Shown here: positions 1 through 7,190 of the stretch, in pieces
Numbering within the stretch: the first letter of the stretch is position 1
How the letters are laid out: each line of letters starts with the position of its first letter
Origin: Cyclobacteriaceae bacterium
GTDB taxonomy: Bacteria > Bacteroidota > Bacteroidia > Cytophagales > Cyclobacteriaceae
Direction of reading: 5' to 3'
NCBI GenBank assembly: GCA_030589835.1
Contig: JAUUZS010000110.1
Location: forward strand, 1 to 9,785
Length of the DNA: 9,785 nucleotides
Program-made: the position numbers and the translations under genes
The notes under the pieces: model-generated
Seen by the model: the letters and a program-made list of their open reading frames with translations, nothing else
Database searches by the model: none
Told to the model about the DNA's origin: nothing

Positions 1-770
1 ATCTCGATATCCCTTGTGGGTATATTGGAAAAATTCATGAAGATAAGATGGGCAAGATTTTTTTTGATGACATGACAGCAAAAGGGATCGAAGCAATTTT
101 ATTGGACGGAAGTCAGGATACGGGAATAGCAACTACTTTGATCAGTGAGGATTCGGAACGAACATTTGCCACATTTCTGGGCGCTGCCGTAGAATTGATA
201 CCTGAAGATTTAAAAAAGGAATATTTTGTAGGGTATGACTATTTTCATATCGAAGGATATTTGGTTCAGAATCATGAATTAATTGAGACGGCGGTTAAGC
301 TGGCCAGGGAAGTCGGAGTGAAGGTTTCTATTGATCTGGCAAGCTTCAATGTGGTGGAGGACAATCTGGATTTCCTCAGGAAATTGGTTTCTGAATATGT
401 CGATATCGTGTTTGCAAATGAGGAGGAGTCCAAGTCCTTTACGGGAAAAGAGCCTGAATCAGCATTGGTAGCTATCGCTGAAATGTGTGAAATTTCGGTG
501 GTTAAAGTCGGGGCTCAAGGGTCAATGGTGATGACTGAAAATGAAAAAGTAAGTGCCGCAGCCATTGAAGCTAATCCAATAGATACCACTGGAGCAGGTG
601 ATTTATATGCTGCCGGATTTTTATATGGCCTGGCAAACGCACTGCCAATAGCGCAATGCGCCAGACTTGGCAGTTTGCTGGCAGGGAATGTGATTGAAGT
701 GATTGGACCAAAGATGGATGAAAAGCGATGGGCAGAAATTAAATCTAAGGTTGCTGAAATAATCTCTTAA
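1..770 (+). CDS. PfkB-family carbohydrate/nucleoside kinase, adenosine-kinase-like (5' end outside window)
   Basis: A cytoplasmic ATP-dependent kinase of the ribokinase/PfkB fold, which phosphorylates the hydroxymethyl group of a sugar or nucleoside. The frame is open from the left edge (first whole codon at base 3) and reads LDIPCGYIGKIHEDK before the first Met at 48, so that Met is internal. About 255 residues are visible. Family members run to roughly 310-340, so some 60-80 N-terminal residues, including the Gly-rich substrate-binding start, lie upstream. The C-terminal PfkB signature DTTGAGD is intact at 582-602. Its last Asp is the expected catalytic base and the GAG forms the anion hole. 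The stretch ERTFATFLGAA (about 156-188) resembles the adenosine-kinase-like subgroup, in which Bacteroidota proteins are often labelled 'adenosine kinase'. Family is secure; substrate is inference. The gene converges on the transporter downstream. Confidence 0.9.
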   Translation, partial: LDIPCGYIGKIHEDKMGKIFFDDMTAKGIEAILLDGSQDTGIATTLISEDSERTFATFLGAAVELIPEDLKKEYFVGYDYFHIEGYLVQNHELIETAVKLAREVGVKVSIDLASFNVVEDNLDFLRKLVSEYVDIVFANEEESKSFTGKEPESALVAIAEMCEISVVKVGAQGSMVMTENEKVSAAAIEANPIDTTGAGDLYAAGFLYGLANALPIAQCARLGSLLAGNVIEVIGPKMDEKRWAEIKSKVAEIIS

Positions 771-814
771 AATCCGGATTGTTGCTTTCTAAGAAGGTAT
801 AGAGTACCATATTA

Positions 815-857
815 CCCGCCGAGGCAGGATGGCGCAGCGGAATTTTGGCGTATTCCG
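815..857. repeat. GC-rich palindromic patch, possible REP-like interspersed repeat
   Basis: A short GC-rich stretch in otherwise AT-rich intergenic DNA. It holds two adjacent dyads. CCCGCC (815-820) faces GGCAGG (823-828) with one mismatch. CGGAAT (838-843) faces ATTCCG (852-857) across an 8-nt loop. There is no ORF and no T-tract, so it is not an obvious terminator. It resembles the small palindromic elements scattered between genes in many bacteria. Only one copy is in this window, so calling it a repeat is inference. Confidence 0.3.
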
Positions 858-875
858 ACCTCAGTTATTTTATTC

Positions 876-943
876 AAAAAAAACACCTCAATGCCACCTG
901 TTATATAATAAGCAGATGGCATTGAGGTGAAAAGCTTTTTTTT
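876..943. terminator. Bidirectional intrinsic terminator between converging genes
   Basis: A perfect 13-bp inverted repeat has arms at 884-896 and 917-929. It extends inward by three more pairs (898-900 with 913-915) after one mismatch, leaving a 12-nt loop. Eight A's (876-883) touch the left arm and eight T's (936-943) follow the right arm after a 6-nt gap. The minus-strand transcript therefore gets a hairpin followed at once by U8. The plus-strand transcript gets the same hairpin with a slightly displaced U8. It lies 29 nt past the transporter stop and 113 nt past the kinase stop, and probably serves both genes, with the better geometry for the minus-strand one. Confidence 0.9.
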
Positions 944-957
944 AAATCGAAGTATCT

Positions 958-2448
958 TTATACAAATGCAAAGAATATCAACCACACTATGATGAATATC
1001 GGTATAAGTATAGGCAACGAATACTTAATGATATAGCCAAAAAAGGATGGCATCTTAATCCCAACCTGTTCGGCAATAGACTTCACCATAAAATTAGGGC
1101 CATTTCCGATATAGGTAAATGCACCAAAGAACACTGCAGCAACGGAGATCGATTTCAACATCAAGGCAGAATCGGCAAAGCCATCATTGGCAAATTTCAT
1201 TACATCGGCAATAGAAGTGATACTTGCCCCCTTAGATGCCATGCCTGCAGCCAGGAAATTCAAATACGTTGGTGCATTATCCAGAAAACCGGATAACATT
1301 CCTGTGCCCCAATAAAGGGTGTTGTGGCTTATCAGTTTTACTCCTGCAGGAGACTGGGCAAAATTGCCAACCAATTCAAGCGCTGGCATCATGGTTCCAA
1401 AAATCCCTACAAATATAAAGGCGACTTCTTTAATGGGCTCGAAGTTGAATTCATTGGATTTCAACAAGTCATTGTCGGCAAGCCTATAAGATAAAAATGC
1501 AACGGACAACATGATTACTTCCCTTAAAAAAGAAAATTTCTGACCTTCATAATGAATTGCAGGTACCCAGTCAAAAACATTAGGATCAAGGAATACCGCT
1601 AATACGATAATCAATAACCAAACGAAATTTTTGCCTCCAATAATAGAAACTTTATTGGTGACGGGTTCTGATTTGAGTGACTCGTCTGATTTATTATTCT
1701 TATCATAAAAGTAAAATACCAGTACCAGAACCAGGACAGCAAATAGCCACGGGTAAAAATTGTGCGTTAGGGTCCAGAAAAACGGAACGCCTTTGAGGAA
1801 ACCAAGAAAAAGTGGGGGGTCGCCAATCGGAGTAAGTGAACCGCCGATATTGCTAATGACAAAAATAAAGAATATGATATGATAGGGTCTTATGCGGTCT
1901 TTATTTAAACGAATAAATGGCCGGATAAGCAGCATGGAAGCGCCAGTTGTTCCTATTACATTTGCGATGATTGCCCCGATTATCAAAATGGCAACATTTA
2001 CACCAGGAGTGCCTTTTTTGTCCACCTTGATCATGATGGCTCCCGAAGCCACGAACAGGCCTGTCAAAAGCGCAATAAACTGGACATACTCAAATGCGGC
2101 ATGTATTGGTGCATGTGAATTATGCAGGACAAACAAATAATATCCAACCACCAGGGCCGCCAAGGCGACAGCTACTTTAGGATAGTGATGATGCCAGAAA
2201 TGCTCGTAAAATAAGGGCCCTGTGGCAATCTTTAATAAAAGCAAAACAAAGGGTATGACAGCCCAGGCTGGGGGTGCGTGATCATCTCCATGGCCTTTGT
2301 CAGCGGATACCTCTGTAGTATTTGCAGCATTTACCTCTGCGGCGGCTACGGAGACGGTTTCTGTCATGCTTTCAGCTGATTTGCTAAAGGACTTGGCAGA
2401 AAAAGCGAATAGTGAGAAGAATATAAGTAACAAAAAAACCTTCTTCAT
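958..2448 (-). CDS. Putative Na+/H+ antiporter of the ArsB/NhaD/CitMHS ion-transporter superfamily
   Basis: An inner-membrane secondary transporter of 496 residues with about 12 hydrophobic segments. The superfamily fingerprint is clear: GTTGASMLLIRP at residues 166-177, NIGGSLTPIGDPP at 200-212, SGFLDNAPTY at 386-395 and GNGPNFM at 448-454. Family proteins exchange Na+ for H+ or carry organic anions such as citrate, and Bacteroidota members are usually called 'sodium:proton antiporter'. TPIGDPP is unlike the SPIGD form I recall for classical NhaD, so I give no symbol and the ion is inferred. Residues 1-22 look like a signal peptide or signal anchor. They are followed by about 35 polar residues and a His/Asp cluster (HGDDH, 53-57), then HHH at 86-88. 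No Shine-Dalgarno is visible. A candidate promoter lies 85 nt upstream and a strong terminator 29 nt downstream, so it can be transcribed alone. Confidence 0.85.
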   Translation of the reverse strand: MKKVFLLLIFFSLFAFSAKSFSKSAESMTETVSVAAAEVNAANTTEVSADKGHGDDHAPPAWAVIPFVLLLLKIATGPLFYEHFWHHHYPKVAVALAALVVGYYLFVLHNSHAPIHAAFEYVQFIALLTGLFVASGAIMIKVDKKGTPGVNVAILIIGAIIANVIGTTGASMLLIRPFIRLNKDRIRPYHIIFFIFVISNIGGSLTPIGDPPLFLGFLKGVPFFWTLTHNFYPWLFAVLVLVLVFYFYDKNNKSDESLKSEPVTNKVSIIGGKNFVWLLIIVLAVFLDPNVFDWVPAIHYEGQKFSFLREVIMLSVAFLSYRLADNDLLKSNEFNFEPIKEVAFIFVGIFGTMMPALELVGNFAQSPAGVKLISHNTLYWGTGMLSGFLDNAPTYLNFLAAGMASKGASITSIADVMKFANDGFADSALMLKSISVAAVFFGAFTYIGNGPNFMVKSIAEQVGIKMPSFFGYIIKYSLPILIPIFIIVWLIFFAFV

Positions 2449-2532
2449 GATGACTAAATACGTTAAGAATTAAAAAATGAATTGATATTAAAATTTTACA
2501 ATCGACAAAAAACGGTAAAATTTGGTCAATCA

Positions 2533-2559
2533 CAAAAATAGTGTGGCACTATTAGCAAA
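2533..2559 (-). promoter_or_regulatory. Candidate Bacteroidota-type promoter for the antiporter gene
   Basis: On the minus strand TATTTTTG (2540 down to 2533) fits the -7 element TAnnTTTG, and TTTG (2559 down to 2556) could be the -33 element. The 15-nt spacing is shorter than the usual 19-20, which lowers confidence. It would give a leader of roughly 80 nt. Confidence 0.3.
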
Positions 2560-2584
2560 TAAATATTACACTAATCTGGATTTT

Positions 2585-2917
2585 TTAAAGGTAATCTGCA
2601 GAATTATAAATCATACCTCCTGATGAATCCTTTTTTGCCCCGGTAACCGATTTCAGGGTATTGGCCTGACCTAATGATTTCAACAGTCCGAGGAAGGCAA
2701 AAATTATGGCTTCTTTAAAATCAATAACCTGGGTTGGTGGGATTACAATTTCTGCTTTTCCTTTGGATTGCCCCCTTAGGAGATCGATCAAAAATGTATT
2801 TTTCGCCCCACCACCTGTGACGAGCATTTTTGGCAGAGCTGAGCCGCTAGATGTGGCGTTGCTTTTTTCAATCGCCAGGCTAATTTGTTGTGCGACGTGA
2901 TGACAAAAGGTATTCAA
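2585..2917 (-). CDS. anmK: AnmK C-terminal fragment (downstream of a frameshift)
   Basis: The 110-codon C-terminal part of anhydro-N-acetylmuramic acid kinase, in the -1 frame relative to the N-terminal part. It carries the family motif TGGGAKN (residues 34-40), part of the ATP-binding half of this sugar-kinase/actin-fold enzyme. The only available start is TTG at 2917, which overlaps the TGA of the upstream frame (TTGA). Upstream of that TTG the frame reads FGGNQ before a stop at 2933-2935, so there is no independent gene start. As one protein with the upstream piece it would be about 362 residues, close to the 369 of E. coli AnmK. It most likely belongs to a single gene split by an indel. 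Translation as a separate polypeptide by stop-start coupling is possible but unlikely to give an independent enzyme. Confidence 0.8.
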   Translation of the reverse strand: MNTFCHHVAQQISLAIEKSNATSSGSALPKMLVTGGGAKNTFLIDLLRGQSKGKAEIVIPPTQVIDFKEAIIFAFLGLLKSLGQANTLKSVTGAKKDSSGGMIYNSADYL

Positions 2918-2936
2918 TTGGTTTCCGCCGAATCAA
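2914..2936 (-). other. anmK: Frameshift junction in anmK
   Basis: The N-terminal frame reads DSAETN then stops at 2914-2916, while the C-terminal frame needs NQLNTF at the same place. Adding one base to the three-A run of GGAAACC on the minus strand (T's at 2922-2924 on the plus strand) gives an uninterrupted DSAENQLNTF. No canonical X XXY YYZ slippery heptamer is present, so an indel (natural or in the sequence data) explains it better than programmed frameshifting. Confidence 0.7.
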
Positions 2937-3672
2937 CATTAAGGATAGGAAAAATATGTGCTTCTACCCATTCAATTCCCAATGATTTTGGTGGTTTTCG
3001 AACATAATAATCAATAGAATTTAGCTTTTGTAGCAAATCATTGTTTCTCCTTCCTGATCTGGCAATTTCTCCACCGTCATCATAGTCGAGACCGAAGGTA
3101 GCAGCTAATTTATTGAGTACCGTATTTACAGGACAAACATCATAGGCGATACGTTTTTCGGTATGGTCAAAAGAAATGTTGGAAAATCCACCCATGTTCA
3201 AGCAAAAATCATATGTGCCAAACAATAGCATATCTCCTATCGGAACCAAAGGGGCTCCCTGACCACCGAGGGCTACATCCAGAGACCGTAAGTCGCAAAT
3301 GGTTTTTATCCCTGTTTTAAGCATGATTTGGTACCCGTCACCGATTTGGTGTGTGATACCCAGCTCAGGTTGGTGAAATACGGTATGTCCATGAGAGACA
3401 ATCAATGCAGGCGTGATTTTCCTTGCATCGATGAAGTGCTTTACCTGTTGGCCAATCCATTTCCCATAGTGGACATCTAATTTTTTTAATTCCAGACCAC
3501 TCAATTCATTTGCATGGATGAGGCGGGAAAATAATTCCTTATTATAAACAATGGAATGGCATTCAATTAAATCAAACTTCCATTTTTCATCATAATAAAA
3601 CCGGACAAAGGCGATATCCAGTCCATCAAGTGATGTTCCTGACATCAATCCGATAACATCAAATGTTTTCAT
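2914..3672 (-). CDS. anmK: AnmK N-terminal part: anhydro-N-acetylmuramic acid kinase, interrupted by a frameshift
   Basis: AnmK opens and phosphorylates 1,6-anhydro-N-acetylmuramic acid with ATP to give MurNAc-6-phosphate, returning peptidoglycan turnover products to metabolism in the cytoplasm. These 252 residues contain the family landmarks in order: GLMSGTSLDGLDIA (8-21, phosphate-binding start), VSHGHTVFH (92-100), DLRSLDVALGGQGAPLVP (127-144, with the expected catalytic Asp), NMGGFSN (159-165) and KSLGIEWVE (229-237). The ATG at 3672 fits the usual N-terminus, a few residues before the GxMSGTS motif. The frame ends at 2914 after ETN, where the homologous protein should continue, and the remaining third is in another frame just downstream. 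All visible catalytic motifs are intact, which points to a recent mutation or a sequence error. It is divergent from coaX and upstream of the antiporter gene on the same strand. Confidence 0.9.
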   Translation of the reverse strand: MKTFDVIGLMSGTSLDGLDIAFVRFYYDEKWKFDLIECHSIVYNKELFSRLIHANELSGLELKKLDVHYGKWIGQQVKHFIDARKITPALIVSHGHTVFHQPELGITHQIGDGYQIMLKTGIKTICDLRSLDVALGGQGAPLVPIGDMLLFGTYDFCLNMGGFSNISFDHTEKRIAYDVCPVNTVLNKLAATFGLDYDDGGEIARSGRRNNDLLQKLNSIDYYVRKPPKSLGIEWVEAHIFPILNVDSAETN

Positions 3673-3755
3673 TGCGGTATATGCTTCATGGCGATCATCA
3701 CACTTTAGTTTGCTTAATTATTATCTCAGTCATGGGCCGATTCATGGAATATTTT

Positions 3756-3763
3756 TAATTTTG
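3756..3763 (+). promoter_or_regulatory. Candidate -7 element for coaX
   Basis: TAATTTTG matches the Bacteroidota -7 consensus TAnnTTTG exactly and lies 48 nt before the coaX start in the 138-nt divergent spacer. No good TTTG is seen 17-23 nt upstream, so the -33 element is weak or absent. No matching element for anmK was found on the other strand. Confidence 0.35.
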
Positions 3764-3810
3764 ACCATTCGTATCTAAAAAAAAGTATAACAATAAATTA
3801 AAGCACGATT

Positions 3811-4530
3811 TTGAATATTTGTATTGATATCGGAAATACAAATGCCAAGGTAGGTATTTTCCGTAAGAATGAATTGCTGGAATTGAAACAAAATGTAGCG
3901 GATCGTGAGATTATAAAGATCATAAAAGCGCATCGTCCGGAGCAGGTAATACTGAGCAGTGTAAGAAAAGGAATCGGGAATATTATTGATCGATCTTCGA
4001 AAATCACCAATACTTTAGTGCTCAATCATGAGACACCGCTTCCTTTTAAGAATTTTTATGAATCCCCTCACACCCTCGGCGTAGATCGAATAGCTTCAGC
4101 TGCAGGCGCTGGATTTTTACATAAAAATAAAAACTGCCTCATCATAGATATTGGCACGTGCATTACCTACGATATGATTGATAAATCAGGTTCGTATCAT
4201 GGAGGGGGCATATCTCCGGGTGTAGAAATGAAGTTGAAGGCCATGCACAAATTTACCTCAAAACTCCCTTTGGTTGCGGCAAAAGGACAGCCTGAATTGA
4301 TCGGAAAAACCACCAAAGCGTGTATGTTGAGTGGGGCTGTTAACGGAACAATTGCCGAGCTGGAAGGAATAATTGACCGCTACAAACAATTTTTTGATGA
4401 ATTAACCATTATAATCTGTGGAGGCGATGCAATTTTTTTTGAATCTAAAATAAAAGGTCACATATTTGCAATCCCAAATTTAGTTCTAGTCGGTCTTAAT
4501 CAAATTGTGAGGTTTAATTTGAATGATTAA
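3811..4530 (+). CDS. coaX: Type III pantothenate kinase
   Basis: It catalyses the first step of coenzyme A synthesis: ATP + pantothenate to 4'-phosphopantothenate, in the cytoplasm. The 239 residues show the ASKHA-fold motifs of CoaX: DIGNTN (6-11, phosphate loop), TLGVDRIASAAGA (88-100, in which the Asp of GVDR is the expected catalytic base), DIGTCITYD (113-121), GGGISPG (131-137) and GGD (204-206). Type III enzymes typically need K+ or NH4+ and are not feedback-inhibited by CoA. The start is a TTG: the DIGNT motif must lie near the N-terminus, there is no in-frame ATG near it, and a stop occurs 12 nt upstream (3799-3801). Its 3' end overlaps the next gene by 8 nt, so it probably heads an operon with the barrel and TPR genes. 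Confidence 0.95.
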   Translation: MNICIDIGNTNAKVGIFRKNELLELKQNVADREIIKIIKAHRPEQVILSSVRKGIGNIIDRSSKITNTLVLNHETPLPFKNFYESPHTLGVDRIASAAGAGFLHKNKNCLIIDIGTCITYDMIDKSGSYHGGGISPGVEMKLKAMHKFTSKLPLVAAKGQPELIGKTTKACMLSGAVNGTIAELEGIIDRYKQFFDELTIIICGGDAIFFESKIKGHIFAIPNLVLVGLNQIVRFNLND

Positions 4531-5833
4531 AAAACTTGTTTTTTCAGTGTTCCTGCTTTCAGGAATGGCAGCAGGGGTGAATGCTCAAAGTGCCGCAAGT
4601 CCATATTCTATTTTTGGAATCGGCACCTTATCTAACAAGGCGTTGACGTATCAAAATAATATGGGGGGGCTGGGCATTAGCAATGGCAAGCCCTGGATAT
4701 TGAATAATATAAACCCTGCCCTTTTGCCTTTAAACAACTTTTCTACCTTTGATGCAGGGCTCGTAACTGAAAAAAGAACCTTAAATACCACCGCATTAAA
4801 GCAGAGCAATACATCAGGAGGCTTGAGCTATTTGACCATTGGATTTCCGATATCCAATGGAAAATGGACTATGGCTGCCGGTCTTATGCCGTATAGCCGT
4901 GTTTCTTATAATATTCTCGCAGATGGCAACGTGATAAACCGGCCAGAAGCAGCTACCACCTACCAATACACCGGTAGTGGAGGAATCAATCAGGTATATT
5001 TGAGTAGCGGTTGGCGACTGATCCCTGACTTTTTATATGTGGGTGTACGTGCAGGCTATACTTTTGGCACGGTCGAAGATGAATCTATTATAGATATAAG
5101 CGAACAAGTTTATGCAAATCAAGCAGATACTATTGGCTATGCAAAAAACATCAATTCATCTACATTTTTACGTTCATCACGATATTCCGATTTACTAATT
5201 GAAGGCGGGCTTAACATGAAGAAGAAATTTGGTAAGGATATGGAGGTTAACCTGGGGTTTATTTATGAATTGGCTTCGAATATGAATACCACAAGAGACG
5301 AACGACTCGAGATTGCCAGTAGTGATCCCTTACCTCCCAGTGATACCATTGTCCATAACCAAAAAGGATTTACCTATTTGCCACAAAAATACGGTGCCGG
5401 GTTAAGCATTTCCAAAGCCTACAAGTGGACTTTTGGAGTAGATTTTTATTCCAGGGACTGGACTCAGTTCAAGTCAGATTTTGGTACGGAACAAGAGCTT
5501 GCCAATAGTTATGAAATCATCCTTGGAGGGGAATTCACGCCTGATTTTCTCTCTGTAACAAATTACATGAAGCGGGTGACATATCAGTTTGGTTTTAACT
5601 ATGAGCAAACACCGGTAATGATAAATAATAAAAATATTGATGACTTTGGTATCAATTTTGGTGTATCTTTACCTACTGGCAGGTCATCCATATTTAATTT
5701 TGGAGTTAAGTTTGGACAATTAGGCACAACCTCTAATGGATTAATTAGAGAAGATTATTTTAAAGTAAGCATGGGAATGACATTTAATGATCGTTCTTAT
5801 GGATGGTACAGAAATCAAAGTAAGTTTAAATAA
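4523..5833 (+). CDS. Putative outer-membrane beta-barrel protein, function unknown
   Basis: I do not recognise a named gene. The 436-residue product has a clear Sec signal peptide (MIKK, hydrophobic core, VNA-Q cleavage near residue 21). The mature end starts ASPYSIFGIGTL, the SPYSxFGxG opening common to Bacteroidota outer-membrane proteins. Much of the rest alternates hydrophobic and polar residues in short segments bounded by Gly/Asn/Asp turns, such as LYVGVRAGYTFG and FNFGVKFGQLG, as expected for a barrel with roughly 12-16 strands. The C-terminal region YFKVSMGMTFND looks like a terminal barrel strand. It overlaps coaX by 8 nt, suggesting translational coupling, and is followed after 9 nt by the TPR gene. 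Its place before lptC hints at an envelope role, but transport, assembly or structural functions cannot be told apart here. Confidence 0.75.
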   Translation: MIKKLVFSVFLLSGMAAGVNAQSAASPYSIFGIGTLSNKALTYQNNMGGLGISNGKPWILNNINPALLPLNNFSTFDAGLVTEKRTLNTTALKQSNTSGGLSYLTIGFPISNGKWTMAAGLMPYSRVSYNILADGNVINRPEAATTYQYTGSGGINQVYLSSGWRLIPDFLYVGVRAGYTFGTVEDESIIDISEQVYANQADTIGYAKNINSSTFLRSSRYSDLLIEGGLNMKKKFGKDMEVNLGFIYELASNMNTTRDERLEIASSDPLPPSDTIVHNQKGFTYLPQKYGAGLSISKAYKWTFGVDFYSRDWTQFKSDFGTEQELANSYEIILGGEFTPDFLSVTNYMKRVTYQFGFNYEQTPVMINNKNIDDFGINFGVSLPTGRSSIFNFGVKFGQLGTTSNGLIREDYFKVSMGMTFNDRSYGWYRNQSKFK

Positions 5834-5842
5834 ATTTTTATT

Positions 5843-7138
5843 ATGAAAGCGAAGGTTTTTCTAATCGGATTTTTAGGGATGTTATCATTTGGAGCAGCCC
5901 AGGCCCAGTGGAACTGGCCCGAAGATAAAGCGAAGGCAGAAGAAAAAAACGCATTGTACACTGACAATTTTAAGCAAGGCAATTACAGAGCTGCTGCAAA
6001 TCATTTAAGTTGGTTACTGCAAGATGTTCCCAACCTGAATAAATCCATTTACATTAATGGTGTAAAAATATATAATGGATTAGCAAGTGAGGCAGCAGAT
6101 AAAGCACAAAAGACTGTTTTTATGGATTCAGTATTGTTGCTCTATGATTTGAGGATTAAATATTTTGGGGAAGAAGGCAAAGTATTGAACAGGAAAGCCT
6201 ACGATGCTTACAAGTATTATGTGGGCGATAAAACCAGATATGAAGAGCTTTTTATGTTGTTCAAAAGCACATTTGAATTGAACGGAAATAATGTAATGGA
6301 TTTGAATTTATTGCCGTATATGGATGTAGTAAGAAGACATAAAGTTTCCGGAGGAAATGTTAGTGATGACGAAATATTGGAAATTTATGAGGAAATTGTT
6401 CGAATAATAAACTACAAAATAGAAGATGTAAAGAAAAATGTGGACAAATTAAAATTTGTTCTGGATAAAGTAAATGAGATGTTGGTGCGCACTATTGATG
6501 TGGATTGTGAGTTTGTCAAGAGTACACTGGGGCCAAAACTTGAATCCGAGCCTGAAAATCTGAAGCTCGCAAAAAATATATTGCGCCTTTCATTTGCAGG
6601 CAAATGCATGAGCCTGGATGTTGCGATCAGTGCCGCTAAAGTGGTACAGAAAAACGAACCACGATATGGACTGGCAAAATTAATCGGACAATCTGCGGCA
6701 TCGAAAAAAGATTTTGAAACCGCATTGATTTACCTGGAAGAATCCATTGAGTTGACAGATGACAATACCAAGAAGGGAGACTCCTATTACTCACTTGCTG
6801 TGATACAGTCAAATTTAGGTAAAAGCGTGAGCGCAAGGGACTATGCCAGGAAAGCAGTAGCTGCAGATCCTACAAAGAAGGAGTCCTATAAATTAATTGG
6901 CAACCTGTATTATAATAGCTATGAAGATTGTAAGAAGGGAAAAAATCCAATACATGACAAAGCGATATATATTGCTGCTTATGACATGTTCAAACTTGCA
7001 GGCGATAGTGCGGGAATGAGTAGGGCCAGGGCACAGTTTCCGAGAATGGAAGAGATATTTACCTGGGATATTCAGGTTGGAGATTCATATAAAGTAGGAT
7101 GCTGGATAAATCAAACGGTGTCCATACAGAAAAAATAA
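5843..7138 (+). CDS. Secreted tetratricopeptide-repeat protein, function unknown
   Basis: A 431-residue exported protein with signal peptide MKAKVFLIGFLGMLSFG and cleavage near AQA-Q (21/22). It is probably periplasmic or attached to the outer membrane. It is helical, Lys/Glu-rich and repetitive. TPR-like units are visible at about 275-305 (KDFETALIYLEESIEL), 312-345 (YYSLAVIQSNLGKSVSAR) and 346-392, with more degenerate helices before them. The C-terminus VGDSYKVGCWINQTVSI (about 412-428) is a short non-TPR tail that I recall from similar Bacteroidota proteins; that is memory, not a search. No enzymatic motif is seen, so a scaffold or partner-binding role is likely. It starts 9 nt after the barrel gene in an AT-rich leader without Shine-Dalgarno, and is probably co-transcribed with coaX and the barrel. 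An intrinsic terminator follows its stop. Confidence 0.8.
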   Translation: MKAKVFLIGFLGMLSFGAAQAQWNWPEDKAKAEEKNALYTDNFKQGNYRAAANHLSWLLQDVPNLNKSIYINGVKIYNGLASEAADKAQKTVFMDSVLLLYDLRIKYFGEEGKVLNRKAYDAYKYYVGDKTRYEELFMLFKSTFELNGNNVMDLNLLPYMDVVRRHKVSGGNVSDDEILEIYEEIVRIINYKIEDVKKNVDKLKFVLDKVNEMLVRTIDVDCEFVKSTLGPKLESEPENLKLAKNILRLSFAGKCMSLDVAISAAKVVQKNEPRYGLAKLIGQSAASKKDFETALIYLEESIELTDDNTKKGDSYYSLAVIQSNLGKSVSARDYARKAVAADPTKKESYKLIGNLYYNSYEDCKKGKNPIHDKAIYIAAYDMFKLAGDSAGMSRARAQFPRMEEIFTWDIQVGDSYKVGCWINQTVSIQKK

Positions 7139-7152
7139 TAGATAAATTAAAT

Positions 7153-7190
7153 AAAAAGCGGCCTGAGATTTTCTTAGGTCGCTTTTTTTT
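7153..7190 (+). terminator. Intrinsic terminator after the TPR gene, abutting the lptC start
   Basis: A 12-bp stem pairs AGCGGCCTGAGA (7157-7168) with TCTTAGGTCGCT (7172-7183). It includes two G-U pairs, has a TTT loop and is followed by a T8 tract (7183-7190). A-tract/T-tract pairing can lengthen it. The T-tract ends exactly where the first lptC ATG begins (7191), so the hairpin is both a likely 3' end for the coaX-barrel-TPR transcript and a structure inside the lptC ribosome-binding region. Confidence 0.85.

Noticed and set aside
48..770. Kinase gene starting at the ATG at 48
   Set aside because: The frame is open and kinase-like back to the window edge, and the N-terminal substrate-binding region of the family is missing, so the real start is upstream.
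815..857. tRNA or other structured RNA in the GC-rich patch
   Set aside because: No cloverleaf, no T-loop GTTCRA motif and no 3' acceptor pairing; only short local dyads.
1236..2140. Plus-strand open frames inside the antiporter gene (1236-1418, 1892-2140)
   Set aside because: They lie wholly within a well-supported minus-strand gene, show no family motifs, and read as its reverse-strand shadow.
958..2448. Calling the transporter NhaD or a citrate carrier outright
   Set aside because: The TPIGDPP motif places it in the broad ion-transporter superfamily but does not match the SPIGD form I recall for NhaD, and nothing visible fixes the substrate.
2914..2936. Programmed -1 ribosomal frameshift in anmK
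   Set aside because: The shift direction fits, but there is no X XXY YYZ slippery heptamer and I see no clear downstream stem or pseudoknot. AnmK is not known to use frameshifting. A one-base indel in the A-run is simpler.
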